From Trichomonas vaginalis G3 (Eukaryota > Parabasalia > Trichomonadida > Trichomonadidae), in assembly GCF_026262505.1 (NCBI RefSeq), contig NC_067204.1:4001797-4065796 (forward strand): a stretch of 64,000 nt of DNA, written 5' to 3'. The notes under the pieces were generated by a model, which saw nothing but the letters and a program-made list of their open reading frames with translations, did no database searches and was not told where the DNA came from. Below, piece after piece: positions 49,958 through 60,126 of this stretch (position 1 is its first letter; the number at the start of each line of letters is the position of its first letter). Both the position numbers and the translations under genes were made by a program.

Positions 49958-51226
49958 ATGGATAAACATAGAAGAAGTCCTGCTTTAGGCAGTTTTAGGG
50001 TGGACTCTATCGAATTATCATCAATTCTCCAGATATCCATATTGCTAATTTCAATTTTAATTTATTTTTGCTTTATTTACCCAAATAGTAATATTTCTAA
50101 ACTAACGAAATCCTTTTCAGATCAAGTTACAACTGATTCCAACGGATTTATTTATAATGCTATGCTTAATTTTCCTAATTTAAATTATCGAGTTCAAAAA
50201 ATCTTTATATCAGCAGTTTTTTATCGAAAAACTACAGAATTCTACAGCGGTTTACTAAATATATCAACCTGCGTCAATGTTCTAAAAAATAATTATACAA
50301 TAGATTCTTTACAAGAAAAAAATTTCGAAAAACTAATTTATTTCGAAAGCAGTCGAAAGAAATCAAGAACTATTGAAATAGGTAATATTACAGCACTTGG
50401 TTATGAACAATTCCGTTTCCATATCTCAATTAATAGTCGTTTTCAAGGTGCAGAGTCCATTAAGTTCATATATAGCTATACTGTTGACCATTATGTATCA
50501 GGAATCAATTACATTTTATTTGTATTCACTTCTTTAATTTTGATTTCACTCAAACAATATATTAACTCTTTCACCATTACAGCAAACCTTCGACAATCAT
50601 GTTATTGCATGATATTTGGAGTTATTGCATTGATTTCAAGTTTTCCAATTCATTATATTATAAAATCAGAAGAATTCATAAAAATATTTCTCACAATTGC
50701 ATCAACTCTTCTTATATCCTACTCTCGAGCCTTTACAACACTGAATATCATTCAATTTTTGAAAATGTCAGAACAACAATTTAAAAACATTGAATTGGCA
50801 GCTCAAATTGCTTACATAGCCAATTTTATCACACCTCTGTTTTATGTATATAATCCAGCGAACTTTTATTCATTTGCATTTTTAATAATTTCACTCGGAG
50901 TTGAATTAGTTTTATTTGCATATTGTGTATCCCAAGGATTTGTATCAAAGTCAAAGCAGTTCAACAGAATTATTATCTTTTGTTTATTGCAAACTGCAAA
51001 TTATTTTTTGGTTTTACCATTAATTATTTCAAGGACATTCACCCAAGAATTGATCAATAACAGAGTATATACATATTCATATTCAATCATAGCTTTGCTT
51101 CTTCTATTTTGTTTTCTTCCTGGCCAATTAACTTCTCACAGTTCAACAACAAATAAAATGCCTCAGATCATAGAAATTGACACCATAGAATCAACAGATG
51201 ACCTTGCCGATGTACCTTTGGACTAA
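49958..51226 (+). CDS. Polytopic membrane protein (one TM + lumenal domain + about 7 TM)
   Basis: 422 residues. A first membrane segment (ILQISILLISILIYFCFIY, residues about 25-43) is followed by a ~150-residue soluble domain with N-glycosylation-type sites (NIS, NYT, NIT), then about seven hydrophobic segments from GINYILFVFTSLILISL to YSIIALLLLFCFLPG, and an acidic tail (EIDTIESTDDLADV). This layout resembles the Wntless/TMEM181/GOST type of secretory-pathway membrane proteins. That resemblance is by topology only; a receptor is possible too. The gene is intact. Confidence 0.55.
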   Translation: MDKHRRSPALGSFRVDSIELSSILQISILLISILIYFCFIYPNSNISKLTKSFSDQVTTDSNGFIYNAMLNFPNLNYRVQKIFISAVFYRKTTEFYSGLLNISTCVNVLKNNYTIDSLQEKNFEKLIYFESSRKKSRTIEIGNITALGYEQFRFHISINSRFQGAESIKFIYSYTVDHYVSGINYILFVFTSLILISLKQYINSFTITANLRQSCYCMIFGVIALISSFPIHYIIKSEEFIKIFLTIASTLLISYSRAFTTLNIIQFLKMSEQQFKNIELAAQIAYIANFITPLFYVYNPANFYSFAFLIISLGVELVLFAYCVSQGFVSKSKQFNRIIIFCLLQTANYFLVLPLIISRTFTQELINNRVYTYSYSIIALLLLFCFLPGQLTSHSSTTNKMPQIIEIDTIESTDDLADVPLD

Positions 51227-51511
51227 TTCAAAAAGAATAATAAAAAGATTGTTTATTTTTTGTATCTTATATACTGTAAAAATGATTTCTATCATATTTG
51301 CCAACAATTTCCCTTCCTTTTTCCCAAAAATTTAAAAATTATTACATTTGAGTCATTTAGCCTAAAAATTGTAAATATTCATTCTCTACATCAATACAAG
51401 CACATTTTCAAATTAGTTTCTATTCAAACGAAAATAAATATAATACTTTCTATTTAATACATGATTAATAACATACTTTACATGATAAAAAATAACAAAA
51501 CAAATATAATT
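51227..51511. other. Intergenic, convergent 3' ends
   Basis: A+T-rich; no gene supported. Confidence 0.5.
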
Positions 51512-52729
51512 TTACCAGTGACCTTCTTCAATAGCATATTTTGCATGATCAATCGCCATGAATGCCCTTTCATGGACTAGTGGTCCTTTTTTCATACCAT
51601 GATGCTGCATTTCATCAATTCTTATACTAACTAACCACATATGTAGGACTTCAGCAACACCATACATTGGTAAATCATGCAAATCTCAAAGAACCATAAC
51701 AACGCCCATATTTCTTCTCATATACATCATATTAGTTAAACTGGAGCCTGCAGGACTTAAAAATATCTTTAAGCTTGCATATTCTTTTACGCCTTCTGTG
51801 AGATTTGTATATTCTCCAAGTTGTTTAACAGGAATAGTGGAATTATATCTTTCTTTGCATGCTTCTACAAATTTGGGGAATTCTAGAATGTGTCTTGACT
51901 TACTTTCTAATCGATTATATAAACCTAAATATTCTGATTTAATTTTATCCAATTGAAAGTCTTTTCTGAATTTTTCTGCAACATTCTGAAGTCCGCCTAT
52001 CAAAGCTCCATGAATTGATTGCTGAGAGATTACAGTATAGAAATTATTTGCGAAAATAAAGCTCTGTCCGGGACAAATTATGTTTTCCATCGGTATATCA
52101 AAATGTATCAGCATTTCATGATATACTTTTGAGCTGCTCAATAATAAAAATTTTGATCTTTTTCGAATTTCAACAGGAACATATTCAACAAGTGATAATA
52201 CATCAAGAACAAAGTGGGCAAACACGTTAGTCCAATCATTTCCTATACAGATGACTTCGTTAAATTTGTGACTAACTGGACCATTTTTTGTATTAAATCT
52301 AGGAACAGTAGAACTACCTGGAAAAATTGCATTATATCCTTTTGTCCAACCACCAGCAGGGTTTACATAAACGTTATTGAAGTGATAGAATGTGCAGTTT
52401 GTTATTTGTAATGATGTGTGGTCAAAATATACAAACATTTTAATATCATTTCCAACTAAATTTTGAATATACTTTTGATCAGATTTATGATTACCTTGAA
52501 TTATATATTTCTTATAGAATACTGCATCAGCAATGTTGAAATCTTCATTTCCTGTTATGTTTATATAGGTTTTAATTTGAATTTCCTTAAACTTATACAT
52601 AAATTTAAAATCGAAATTGAAATTTCTGAGAATTAAGGAAATTATTATAAGAAATGCAAGAACAATAGTGTAGTTTTGGAATTTTCTGGGATTTGGGCGT
52701 CTAGATTCAACCCGAGTTCCTTCAAACAT
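51512..52729 (-). pseudogene. GT61/DUF563 glycosyltransferase with an internal TGA
   Basis: 347 codons to TGA 51688-51686, then the same frame continues for 57 sensible codons (DLHDLPMYGVAEVLHMWLVS...) to TAA 51514-51512. Type II layout: a short basic cytosolic end, membrane anchor TIVLAFLIIISLILRNF (about 22-38), then a lumenal domain with GNDWTNVFAHFVLDVLSLVEYVP, the His-containing GT61 core, and FLSPAGSSLTNMMYMRR, a conserved C-terminal motif. It would transfer sugar to secretory glycans in the Golgi. The extension reads like protein, so the TGA is probably a recent stop, an allele or a base error; readthrough is less likely. Confidence 0.75.
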
Positions 52730-53127
52730 ACCTGATTGAACTTTGCAAATATAATTTTTGACATCTTTATAAATTTACTAAGAGTAAACAAGATCTTTTA
52801 ACTATAGAAAGAATAGAATTTACTTTGAGAAGACATGATTGCTCTCTCACAATGAATTCAAATACAAAGTTAATAAATAGCACCTAACATGTTCATACAA
52901 ATCATATCCAAGATACTCGAGAAAAGTCTAAAGAAGTTGAACATCCAAAGTTACCTAAACTCATTCTTCTGATTAGTTGAAGCACTATTTGAACCAAAAT
53001 CAGTGGAAATTATAATGAAATAGAATAGTTACATTAAAAAAGAGCTAAACACTGAAATGTAAGTCATCGTAGTTTTTGTCTTTTCTGACAGGTAAAGATC
53101 GACGATAAAAATAAAAAAAATCTCCAC
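52730..53127. other. Intergenic between divergent genes
   Basis: No gene seen; A+T-rich. Confidence 0.5.
52735..52740 (-). promoter_or_regulatory. Initiator-like TTCAAT
   Basis: GTTCAATCAGGTATG: the motif ends 5 bp before the GT61 start codon. Confidence 0.45.
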
Positions 53128-53862
53128 ATGTTTGTTCCTGTGGCCAGTAACCTGTGTCGCATCGTTGAATCAGATGATGAAAGTGATTCTGGTGAAGAGA
53201 CAACTGTTATTTATCAATCTTCAAGTACCTTTGCTTCACAAGTATTTACTCCAACAAATATTCGCGATAATTCTCCTAGTCAACTACATAAAATAGCTAA
53301 AGCACCTATTAGAAGGTCTCAATCAGCGTTTATTGTTCCCTTGACTGTTGTATTAGATTTAGATAACACTTTAATCTGCAGTTCAAAGGAACCCAGCTCC
53401 TCTTTTGATTTTAATATTGCTGTACCAGACGGAAATGGTGATATTGAAACGGTCTACGTTACAAAACGACCTCGTTTAGATGGTTTTCTAACTAAATTGT
53501 GCCAAATTTCTACACCATATCTCTTTTCATCAGGAGATAAGGTTTATGTTGACCAAGTCATGTCATTTATTGATCCTTTGGGTCAAATTTTTAGCAAAGT
53601 TTTTTACAGAGAATCTTGCAAATTGGCGACCCCTGGAGTGTACATCAAGGATCTGTCAGTGGTCGGCACATATTTGCCTCGTACTTGTTTGGTTGATGAC
53701 CAACCAGAATCTTTCGGAGAACAAACCGAAAATGGCGTTAAGATTACACAATTCAATGGTGATCCACATGATCGTGAGCTCGATACTTTACTTACAATCC
53801 TTGAAAAGCTCAGAACATTCGATGATGTTCGACCAATTCTTAGAAGAGTTAATCATAAGTAA
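53128..53862 (+). CDS. FCP1/SCP-like HAD phosphatase (NIF family)
   Basis: 244 residues. The N-terminal 65 are acidic and Ser-rich (VESDDESDSGEE), probably disordered. VVLDLDNTLICSS (about 72-84) is the DxDx(T/V) catalytic motif of the FCP/SCP family. PYLFSSGDKVYVDQVMSFIDP follows the usual 'sA-g-YA-VvdilDp' layout, though the normal T-A is S-S-G. LVDDQPESFGEQTENGV is the C-terminal DD-x-P motif for metal binding. These enzymes remove phosphate from Ser in the CTD of RNA polymerase II or similar targets. No membrane segment, so nuclear or cytosolic. The gene is intact. Confidence 0.85.
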   Translation: MFVPVASNLCRIVESDDESDSGEETTVIYQSSSTFASQVFTPTNIRDNSPSQLHKIAKAPIRRSQSAFIVPLTVVLDLDNTLICSSKEPSSSFDFNIAVPDGNGDIETVYVTKRPRLDGFLTKLCQISTPYLFSSGDKVYVDQVMSFIDPLGQIFSKVFYRESCKLATPGVYIKDLSVVGTYLPRTCLVDDQPESFGEQTENGVKITQFNGDPHDRELDTLLTILEKLRTFDDVRPILRRVNHK

Positions 53863-53998
53863 CTTTATATTTTGTTTTTGTTTAAATGTTTATGTTTTAA
53901 GAGCTTTTTTTCACGTTTCATTAGAAATCCCTAAAATTGAACTTGTAAATTTGTAATTGATAATAAAGAATAACATTTTGTATAACATGTACTAATAA

Positions 53999-56353
53999 AT
54001 GATTGATTTCCATTCATTTATGTTCAATGTTGAAAAACTTTTATTTGATTCTTATGCTGGAGATTCAACAGAAACGGTTAAATCTGCGGAAGAAGGCCTC
54101 AAATCACTAGGATCTTCTTCAGAAGTGTGCAAATTATTCATTGATACTGCAATTAACCAAGAAAATGATATTAATTTACGATTAGCATCTATTTTGCAAC
54201 TTCATCGATTAACAAACCAAAATTGGAATACAGATATGCCAAATGAATCCAAAATACTCCTTCTTAACTCTTTTTCAACTTTAATTTTGTCTTTTGAAGA
54301 GTACCAAAACAATATTTTTGATTTTATTAAGGACTATATCAAACTATCAATGCTAGATAATGCATTTGATTATGTATACGAATACTTTTCTGGTTTATTT
54401 GAAACAAATTTGCTTTCATATCTGTATTTTGCTAAATCAATTGCTTCCATTTACAATTATAATGGATTCCAGCCAAACCAGTCAATTAAACAAGACATTA
54501 TTACAAGAATTTTATCAATTATTGAAGAAAACACTGATTTTACTCAAATCAGGTTGTGTTTGCAAACAGTACGATATATTTTTATGAATAATGTTGCATT
54601 TGAGATTGATTTAGGACCATTAATTACAAAATTAAATGAAATTTTTAGTGATTATTCAAAAATTCCAACGAAAACGCTTTCGTCAGCAATTTCCACGTTT
54701 TGCTATTTGTTTCATGAAATCGATATCGAAGTTTCCTGCTTATTATCCAAAGAAATTTTACCAATTTTAGGAAATTCTCAAATTCCAAATAATATTCAAG
54801 CAAAACTAGGCCTCTTTATTAACAGTATAGTAATAAATCCTGCAACCTATGAATCATTAGTTGTTCCAAATTTTAATTTCATTTTTGAAAATATTATTCG
54901 AATTTATTTCATGCCAATGGATGCTGATATGCAAGATTTTGAATTAAATCCTATTTCATTCATCTCAAGCTACAAAGATATTGCTTTTGCGTATGATTCT
55001 TCAAAATCATATTTATTTATGACTTTTCAACAAGCAGGACGTGATAACAATCAATTTCCTATTATAGTATTCAATTTCATCAAAGAAATGATATCAAAAG
55101 ATATAAATGAACGAGAATTATTTGGATTAATTTATTTTTTCTCTTCGATTGCGAGATATTTAACTGATAATGAATCAGAAGTATTTGAACTCCTCAGTAT
55201 ATTGCTTGGTGTTGATAATCCGCTCATAACTGTTGGAAATTGTATTTTAATTTCGCAAATGAATTTTGATTCTTTTCCAGAAGAGATTTATGACATTTTA
55301 TTTGAATATTTATTTAATGATATTGTCTTAATAAGGTATTATGCAATTGATGCACTCTCAGAAATCATTTCTTCGAATGTTGATGAAGATTTACAAAATT
55401 CTCTTGAAGAGAAGTATTCAGAGAACGCAGAAGACATAATTAATGAACTAATGAATACAGTAGATGTGCTTAATGATCAAAGTTTAATGATTTCTTGTGA
55501 AAAAATAATTTCATTTTTCAAATCATATGTTAATTCAAATTCTAGCTCAATATGTTCAAGATTGTTCATTTTATATATGAATGCGTCAACAGACGAAGAG
55601 TCTTTCGTTGATTGCACCTCGATTTTATCAACAATAACATATTTTTTGAAAACCAATGCAGATTCTATTGTTGAAGAGCTTTCCCAATTAATATTTGAAT
55701 CTCTTGAGCATATAAATTGCAATAATATTAATTCTTTACTGATATTAATTTCAAATATTATCTATTATATGCCAAATGAAGTAAAAGTAGGCATACAATA
55801 TATAGAACAATTGATATTAGCTGTTGACACATACAAAACTTCATTTGAAGCATTATCTATACTTTTATTTAATTTAATTCTGAAAAACAAAAGTTGGGCG
55901 ATAGAAAACAAAAGTTCTCTATATGAATTAGCTCTGAAATACATTCAAAGCTATTCATCAGACTTTTTAACAGAAGATTTATCTCATTCTTTGAGAATTC
56001 TTTCCGCAATTCTCAAAATTGATGAAGAAATAGATGTTTCACAATTTAATGATATTGTTAATACGGAACAGCTTGGATTAATGATACAAGCTCGCTTGGA
56101 AGGAGCACAATCTTTTATTTCAATAATGATTGTGAAAACATCAGGAAAATTCCTTGAAAACTTTGAAATTTTGGAAATATTTGATAGTATTGTAACATAT
56201 TTTAACCAAAACTTAATCAAAGGTCTAATGAACTCTGTTACATGTTATTTTGATGCTGATCAAATGAATGAATTTCAGGAAGCTTTAGATCAAATATATG
56301 AAGATGAAACTGTTTCTGGAGTCCTTGAACAGCCAATTATTTCTTTGTTTTGA
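53999..56353 (+). CDS. Importin-beta-like karyopherin (HEAT repeats)
   Basis: 784 residues, intact. The N-terminus (VEKLLFDSYAGDSTETVKSA, then INLRLASILQLHRLTNQNW) matches the importin-beta N-terminal domain, where the second helix ends in a conserved N-x-W. The rest is a chain of HEAT-like helix pairs (IVLIRYYAIDALSEIISSN, MISCEKIISFFKSYVNS) to a short acidic end. It would bind Ran-GTP and carry cargo through nuclear pores; whether import or export is not clear. It is somewhat shorter than typical importins (850-1000). The gene lies 136 bp after the phosphatase gene on the same strand. Confidence 0.75.
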   Translation: MIDFHSFMFNVEKLLFDSYAGDSTETVKSAEEGLKSLGSSSEVCKLFIDTAINQENDINLRLASILQLHRLTNQNWNTDMPNESKILLLNSFSTLILSFEEYQNNIFDFIKDYIKLSMLDNAFDYVYEYFSGLFETNLLSYLYFAKSIASIYNYNGFQPNQSIKQDIITRILSIIEENTDFTQIRLCLQTVRYIFMNNVAFEIDLGPLITKLNEIFSDYSKIPTKTLSSAISTFCYLFHEIDIEVSCLLSKEILPILGNSQIPNNIQAKLGLFINSIVINPATYESLVVPNFNFIFENIIRIYFMPMDADMQDFELNPISFISSYKDIAFAYDSSKSYLFMTFQQAGRDNNQFPIIVFNFIKEMISKDINERELFGLIYFFSSIARYLTDNESEVFELLSILLGVDNPLITVGNCILISQMNFDSFPEEIYDILFEYLFNDIVLIRYYAIDALSEIISSNVDEDLQNSLEEKYSENAEDIINELMNTVDVLNDQSLMISCEKIISFFKSYVNSNSSSICSRLFILYMNASTDEESFVDCTSILSTITYFLKTNADSIVEELSQLIFESLEHINCNNINSLLILISNIIYYMPNEVKVGIQYIEQLILAVDTYKTSFEALSILLFNLILKNKSWAIENKSSLYELALKYIQSYSSDFLTEDLSHSLRILSAILKIDEEIDVSQFNDIVNTEQLGLMIQARLEGAQSFISIMIVKTSGKFLENFEILEIFDSIVTYFNQNLIKGLMNSVTCYFDADQMNEFQEALDQIYEDETVSGVLEQPIISLF

Positions 56354-56720
56354 ATATAAAAACTACTGTTTATTTTTGAATTTTTGCACATTTTTCAGGA
56401 AATTGAGCTCAACTCTCTGGAAACAATATACTTATATAGGATTAATGTGGCCAATTCATAGAACTATTTGGTGTTGTCCTGCAAACTCATATGTCTATTT
56501 CTCCTGTGCGTATTTTATATTATGAGTGCAACTTACGCCAACATCCAATTTTTCTCAATTATTTTAGATCAATTTGGTGTTTCGAAAGAAAATATTAAAG
56601 ACGAAATGATACTATTAGTTTATTTTACAATGAAATAATCTTCATAGGTTAGTTATTTAGTGTCATGTGGGCGTAATAGTATACTTAAAGTAGAAATATA
56701 TTCGATATAAATTGATGTAT
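56354..56720. other. Intergenic, convergent 3' ends
   Basis: No protein gene seen. The stretch about 56440-56560 is slightly less A+T-rich and could hold a small RNA, but I recognise none. Confidence 0.4.
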
Positions 56721-57305
56721 TTATTCTAAAACCTCTCTGATTTGTTGGAAGCTTTGTGGATGATGGCAAACAGGGCATTCTTTAGGAGCTTCTTTTCCTT
56801 TGAAGATATATCCACAATTTCTGCACTTCCATTCAACTTCCTTTTCGCGTTTCCAGAATGTTCCATTTTCAACTTGTTTGGCAAGTATTGCTAATCTAAC
56901 ACCATGCTGATGTTCAACTTCAGCAATAAGCTTAAATGTGTTTGCAATATCAAGAAAACCTTCCTTTTCAGCAACAGCTGCCATGTATGGATATATTTTA
57001 AGTCCTCCATTATCTTCTGCAACAGCAGCATCTTTGAGGTTCTCCAATGTTGATTTATTTTGTCTTGTTTCGATTGGAAACTGAACATTGACAATTGGAT
57101 CTGATTCCTTAAGCATCTTTAAGAAAATTTTACCATGCTCTCTTTCATTATCTGCTGTCTCTTGGAAATAATCTGCAATTTGCTCGAAACCTTCTTTTCT
57201 GGCTTTTTTAGCATATGATGAGTAACGAACATAAGTAATGTATTCTCCTGCGTATGCAGCTGCGATATTCTTCTCAGTCTGGCTTCCCTTGAATGGAATT
57301 GACAT
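56721..57305 (-). CDS. Rubrerythrin, copy 1
   Basis: 194 residues from ATG 57305-57303. The open frame continues 42 codons upstream, but the paralogue starts at the equivalent MSIPFKGSQTEKN and an initiator lies just upstream. The ferritin-like four-helix domain has di-iron ligands in AGEYITYVRY, ETADNEREHGKIF, AVAEKEGFLDIA and AEVEHQHG. The C-terminal rubredoxin domain has CRNCGYIFKG and CPVCHH. It reduces hydrogen peroxide to water in anaerobes, using electrons via the rubredoxin iron. In trichomonads it defends oxygen-sensitive metabolism. No hydrogenosomal presequence is evident at this start. It is tandem with 57918-58502. Confidence 0.93.
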   Translation of the reverse strand: MSIPFKGSQTEKNIAAAYAGEYITYVRYSSYAKKARKEGFEQIADYFQETADNEREHGKIFLKMLKESDPIVNVQFPIETRQNKSTLENLKDAAVAEDNGGLKIYPYMAAVAEKEGFLDIANTFKLIAEVEHQHGVRLAILAKQVENGTFWKREKEVEWKCRNCGYIFKGKEAPKECPVCHHPQSFQQIREVLE

Positions 57306-57917
57306 TATCTTCCACGAAAAATGAACTAAAAAAATTGAGAGCGAAATTTTCATAAATGAAAAGCATACTCTATTGTATCTAGATCTAGAATCATAAGCGA
57401 TCATGATGTTTTTGTCAATTTTTTTCCCCATTCAAATACGATCGTATTCAAGTATTCAAAATTTCTGAGTGATTATCTTTTCAATTCCTTTTGAATTTGA
57501 AGTTTTCGTTATTCAAATTATTGATTTAGATTCTTATAGTTCACCATTTTTGTCCTTATAACGCCAGTTGTTAATATTGGAAAATTCAAATTGCGAAAAT
57601 ATAAAATAAAAATCATTTTTCAAAATTGTAAATTGAAATCATCTGCAAGATTTTTAACATATTTATGGCATTATCAATTTTTTGCATTATGGGCCACACT
57701 TTTGAGCGTACCCATAATTCCTAAATCATTTAATCTATTCCATATATTGCATTTTTGTTCATACTTGCAATCCTAGCTCCAAAAAACAAAAATTCATTTT
57801 AAATATTCTTGCATACTTGCAATTTCATCAAATTCAATAAATGTTTGGGATCATTGAAGAGAGTTTTGAACTACTAAGAAAATTAAATATTTAAATTTTA
57901 AACCTAAATCAAAATAT
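57306..57917. other. Intergenic between rubrerythrin copies
   Basis: No gene is seen. It has some similarity to the region upstream of copy 2 (GTCAATTnnnnCC, TTTCTGAGTGATTATC), as expected of a tandem duplication. Confidence 0.5.
57319..57325 (-). promoter_or_regulatory. Initiator of rubrerythrin 1
   Basis: TTCATTTTTCGTG lies about 13-20 bp before the ATG and is conserved in copy 2. TCATT fits the trichomonad initiator TCA-Y-W. Confidence 0.65.
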
Positions 57918-58502
57918 TTATTCTAAAACTTCTCTGATTTGTTGGAAGCTTTGTGGATGATGGCAAACAGGGCATTCTTTAGGAGCTTCTTTTCCTTTGA
58001 AGATATATCCACAATTTCTGCACTTCCATTCAACTTCCTTTTCGCGTTTCCAGAATGTTCCATTTTCAACTTGTTTGGCAAGTGTTGCTAATCTAACACC
58101 ATGCTCATGTTCAACTTCAGCAATAAGCTTAAATGTGTTTGCAATTTCAACAAAACCTTCTTTTTCTGCAATTGCGGCCATATAAGGATATACTTTGAGG
58201 CCTGTATTTTCTTCTCCAGCAGCAGAGATCTTAAGGTTCTCTAATGTTGATTTAATTTGACATGTCTCGATTGGGAACGGAACATTAATCACAGGATCTG
58301 AATCCGTAAGCATCTTTAAAAAGATGTTGCCATGCTCTCTTTCGTTTTCTCCTGTCTCTAAGAAATAGTCTGCATTCTGTTCAAAACCTTCTTTTCTGGC
58401 TTTCTTTGCGCAAGACTGATAGCGAACATATGCAACGTATTCACCAACATATGCTGCTGCAACATTCTTCTCAGTTTGGCTTCCTTTGAATGGAATGGAC
58501 AT
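57918..58502 (-). CDS. Rubrerythrin, copy 2
   Basis: 194 residues, about 85% identical to copy 1 by eye; the C-terminal ~45 residues including the rubredoxin domain are identical. Iron ligands are kept: VGEYVAYVRY, ETGENEREHGNIF, AIAEKEGFVEIA, AEVEHEHG, CRNCGY and CPVCHH. Differences cluster in the helical domain (AKKARKEGFEQNADYF against EQIADYF). Identical C-termini with diverged middles suggest gene conversion of the 3' part. Same function as copy 1. Confidence 0.93.
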   Translation of the reverse strand: MSIPFKGSQTEKNVAAAYVGEYVAYVRYQSCAKKARKEGFEQNADYFLETGENEREHGNIFLKMLTDSDPVINVPFPIETCQIKSTLENLKISAAGEENTGLKVYPYMAAIAEKEGFVEIANTFKLIAEVEHEHGVRLATLAKQVENGTFWKREKEVEWKCRNCGYIFKGKEAPKECPVCHHPQSFQQIREVLE

Positions 58503-59902
58503 GAGCTTTCACGAAAAATGAACTAAAAATAATTCAGAGACGAATTTTTCAAACACTTGAATTCAATGAATGAGAAAATCCATAGTACTGATGAATCTAG
58601 TTGTAATATTTTAAACGATAGTGATTTTGTCAATTGCCCTAATTCAAAATGATCGAAACTATATAATTCAAAATTTCTGAGTGATTATCATTTCAAACAC
58701 CATTGAATATTATGAATATTTAGATCAAGATATCATCCAACACCTTATTCGCGAATACACTATTGTGGCTTAAAAAAAATAAAAGTGCCTCAGTAATCAA
58801 TTGAGTCAAGCCGTCATTTCTCCACAATTAAATTCCCATACTGATTAGAATTTTGTTAGAAACTGTTTTTAGATCTCTCAATTCATATCAAATTCTTACA
58901 AGCACACTCGATGAGTATTTGTGTTTCATTAATATATATATATATTAAAAATTTTTAAAAATCATTTTCAAAGTACCTGACATCCAAATCTTTATTTCTA
59001 TCCAACTTTAAAAGAGTAGAAACATTCTCTGACTGATGATAAATTGCTTTGCACAATCAAATTACATGTTTTTTAATTTTTGAAATGATAATCCATCGAT
59101 GGAGAATTTGTTTCTATTAAATCATGATTGAGATCAGAAGACTAAAAGCCAAAATAAAGATATAAACTTTCATACAATCTGCATGTGGAATGAAGGTTCT
59201 ATGAAAATCCGGAAACAAAAATTATGCCAGCATTCTCCCTGCTTGACGTGTAACGTGTGTAAACTTTTGGCTGTCAAGAAATCACATTGTCAAAAAAGTC
59301 ATCATCATTTCATATCATAGCATGATATTTCTTGTGGAAACTTAATTTTTGCAGCTTGTTGAATGTAATAACTATGTTGAAAATGTATAATGAAGATACA
59401 GTTGGGAGATGGAAGAAGTATTCAATTTTTGAATGATATTCAAATTATTATTAAAATTTTATTTGTAATGGAAATTTATTTATTCATTAGTTGGGCTGAT
59501 TATTTTTGTTTATTTCGCTTCACAAAACCGTTTTTAACGATGGAGAAAACATTTTTGCTTGGGAGGGTCTTCCATTGGTATGGAATACTAATTCATTTGC
59601 AAAATACAAACTTGAGGTCCCAGAAACAGATCGGATCTTCCCCTCTGAATGATTGGCCGCAGAAAATTCAAAACATTGTGAATATTTCCAAAATGATTTT
59701 TTTAATAGTAACACATGTTAGTCGAATTGAATGATGAAGTGTTTCTAATTGCTACTTCAGAAATAGAAAGATCTATTCCATTAGTCTGCTTTTTATTGTA
59801 TTTTTTGTACAAAAATATGTTTCATTATGAATGAAAGAGTGAAACACATAAGATTAATGAATGTCATGCTTACAATAGAACCAGCACTTAAAATAATAAG
59901 TT
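58503..59902. other. A+T-rich gap before the second Maverick
   Basis: A frame at 59390-59734 and an overlapping one contain short protein-like pieces (NDGENIFAWEGLPLVW) but no coherent gene; it may be a remnant. Nothing else is supported. Confidence 0.4.
58516..58522 (-). promoter_or_regulatory. Initiator of rubrerythrin 2
   Basis: TTCATTTTTCGTG before the ATG, as in copy 1. Confidence 0.65.
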
Positions 59903-60067
59903 AGTAGTATATGTTGACGGGTTGTGTGACTTTTTTTGTAAACGTAAGAATTCATACAATATTGAACGATTTTGTATCATTTTTTTTAACATATGAAGTA
60001 AAAAATGTATGATTCTTACGGTTTTTATTCTTACATTTTTGAATAAATCAAGATTTAAAAAATTGAC
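59903..60067 (+). repeat. TIR of the second Maverick
   Basis: Nearly identical to 22625-22790. Contains CGTAAGAAT and inverted ATTCTTACG, plus a further CTTCTTACGTAA just inside. Confidence 0.92.
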
Positions 60068-60126
60068 TTCTTACGTAAAATTAAAACTAAGTTACATTTA
60101 TTTTTTTATTTTTTATTTAATGATAA

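Noticed and set aside
53040-53128. Possible intron before the phosphatase gene
   Set aside because: No 5' GTATGT-like site paired with the extended trichomonad 3' site (ACTAACACACAG) was found.
56440-56560. Possible spliceosomal RNA
   Set aside because: A weak Sm-like AATTTTTCTC is present, but no diagnostic U1, U2, U4, U5 or U6 sequence can be recognised.
59390-59734. 114-codon frame before the second Maverick
   Set aside because: Hydrophobic A+T-type composition in one frame and protein-like scraps in another; no start context and no coherent product.
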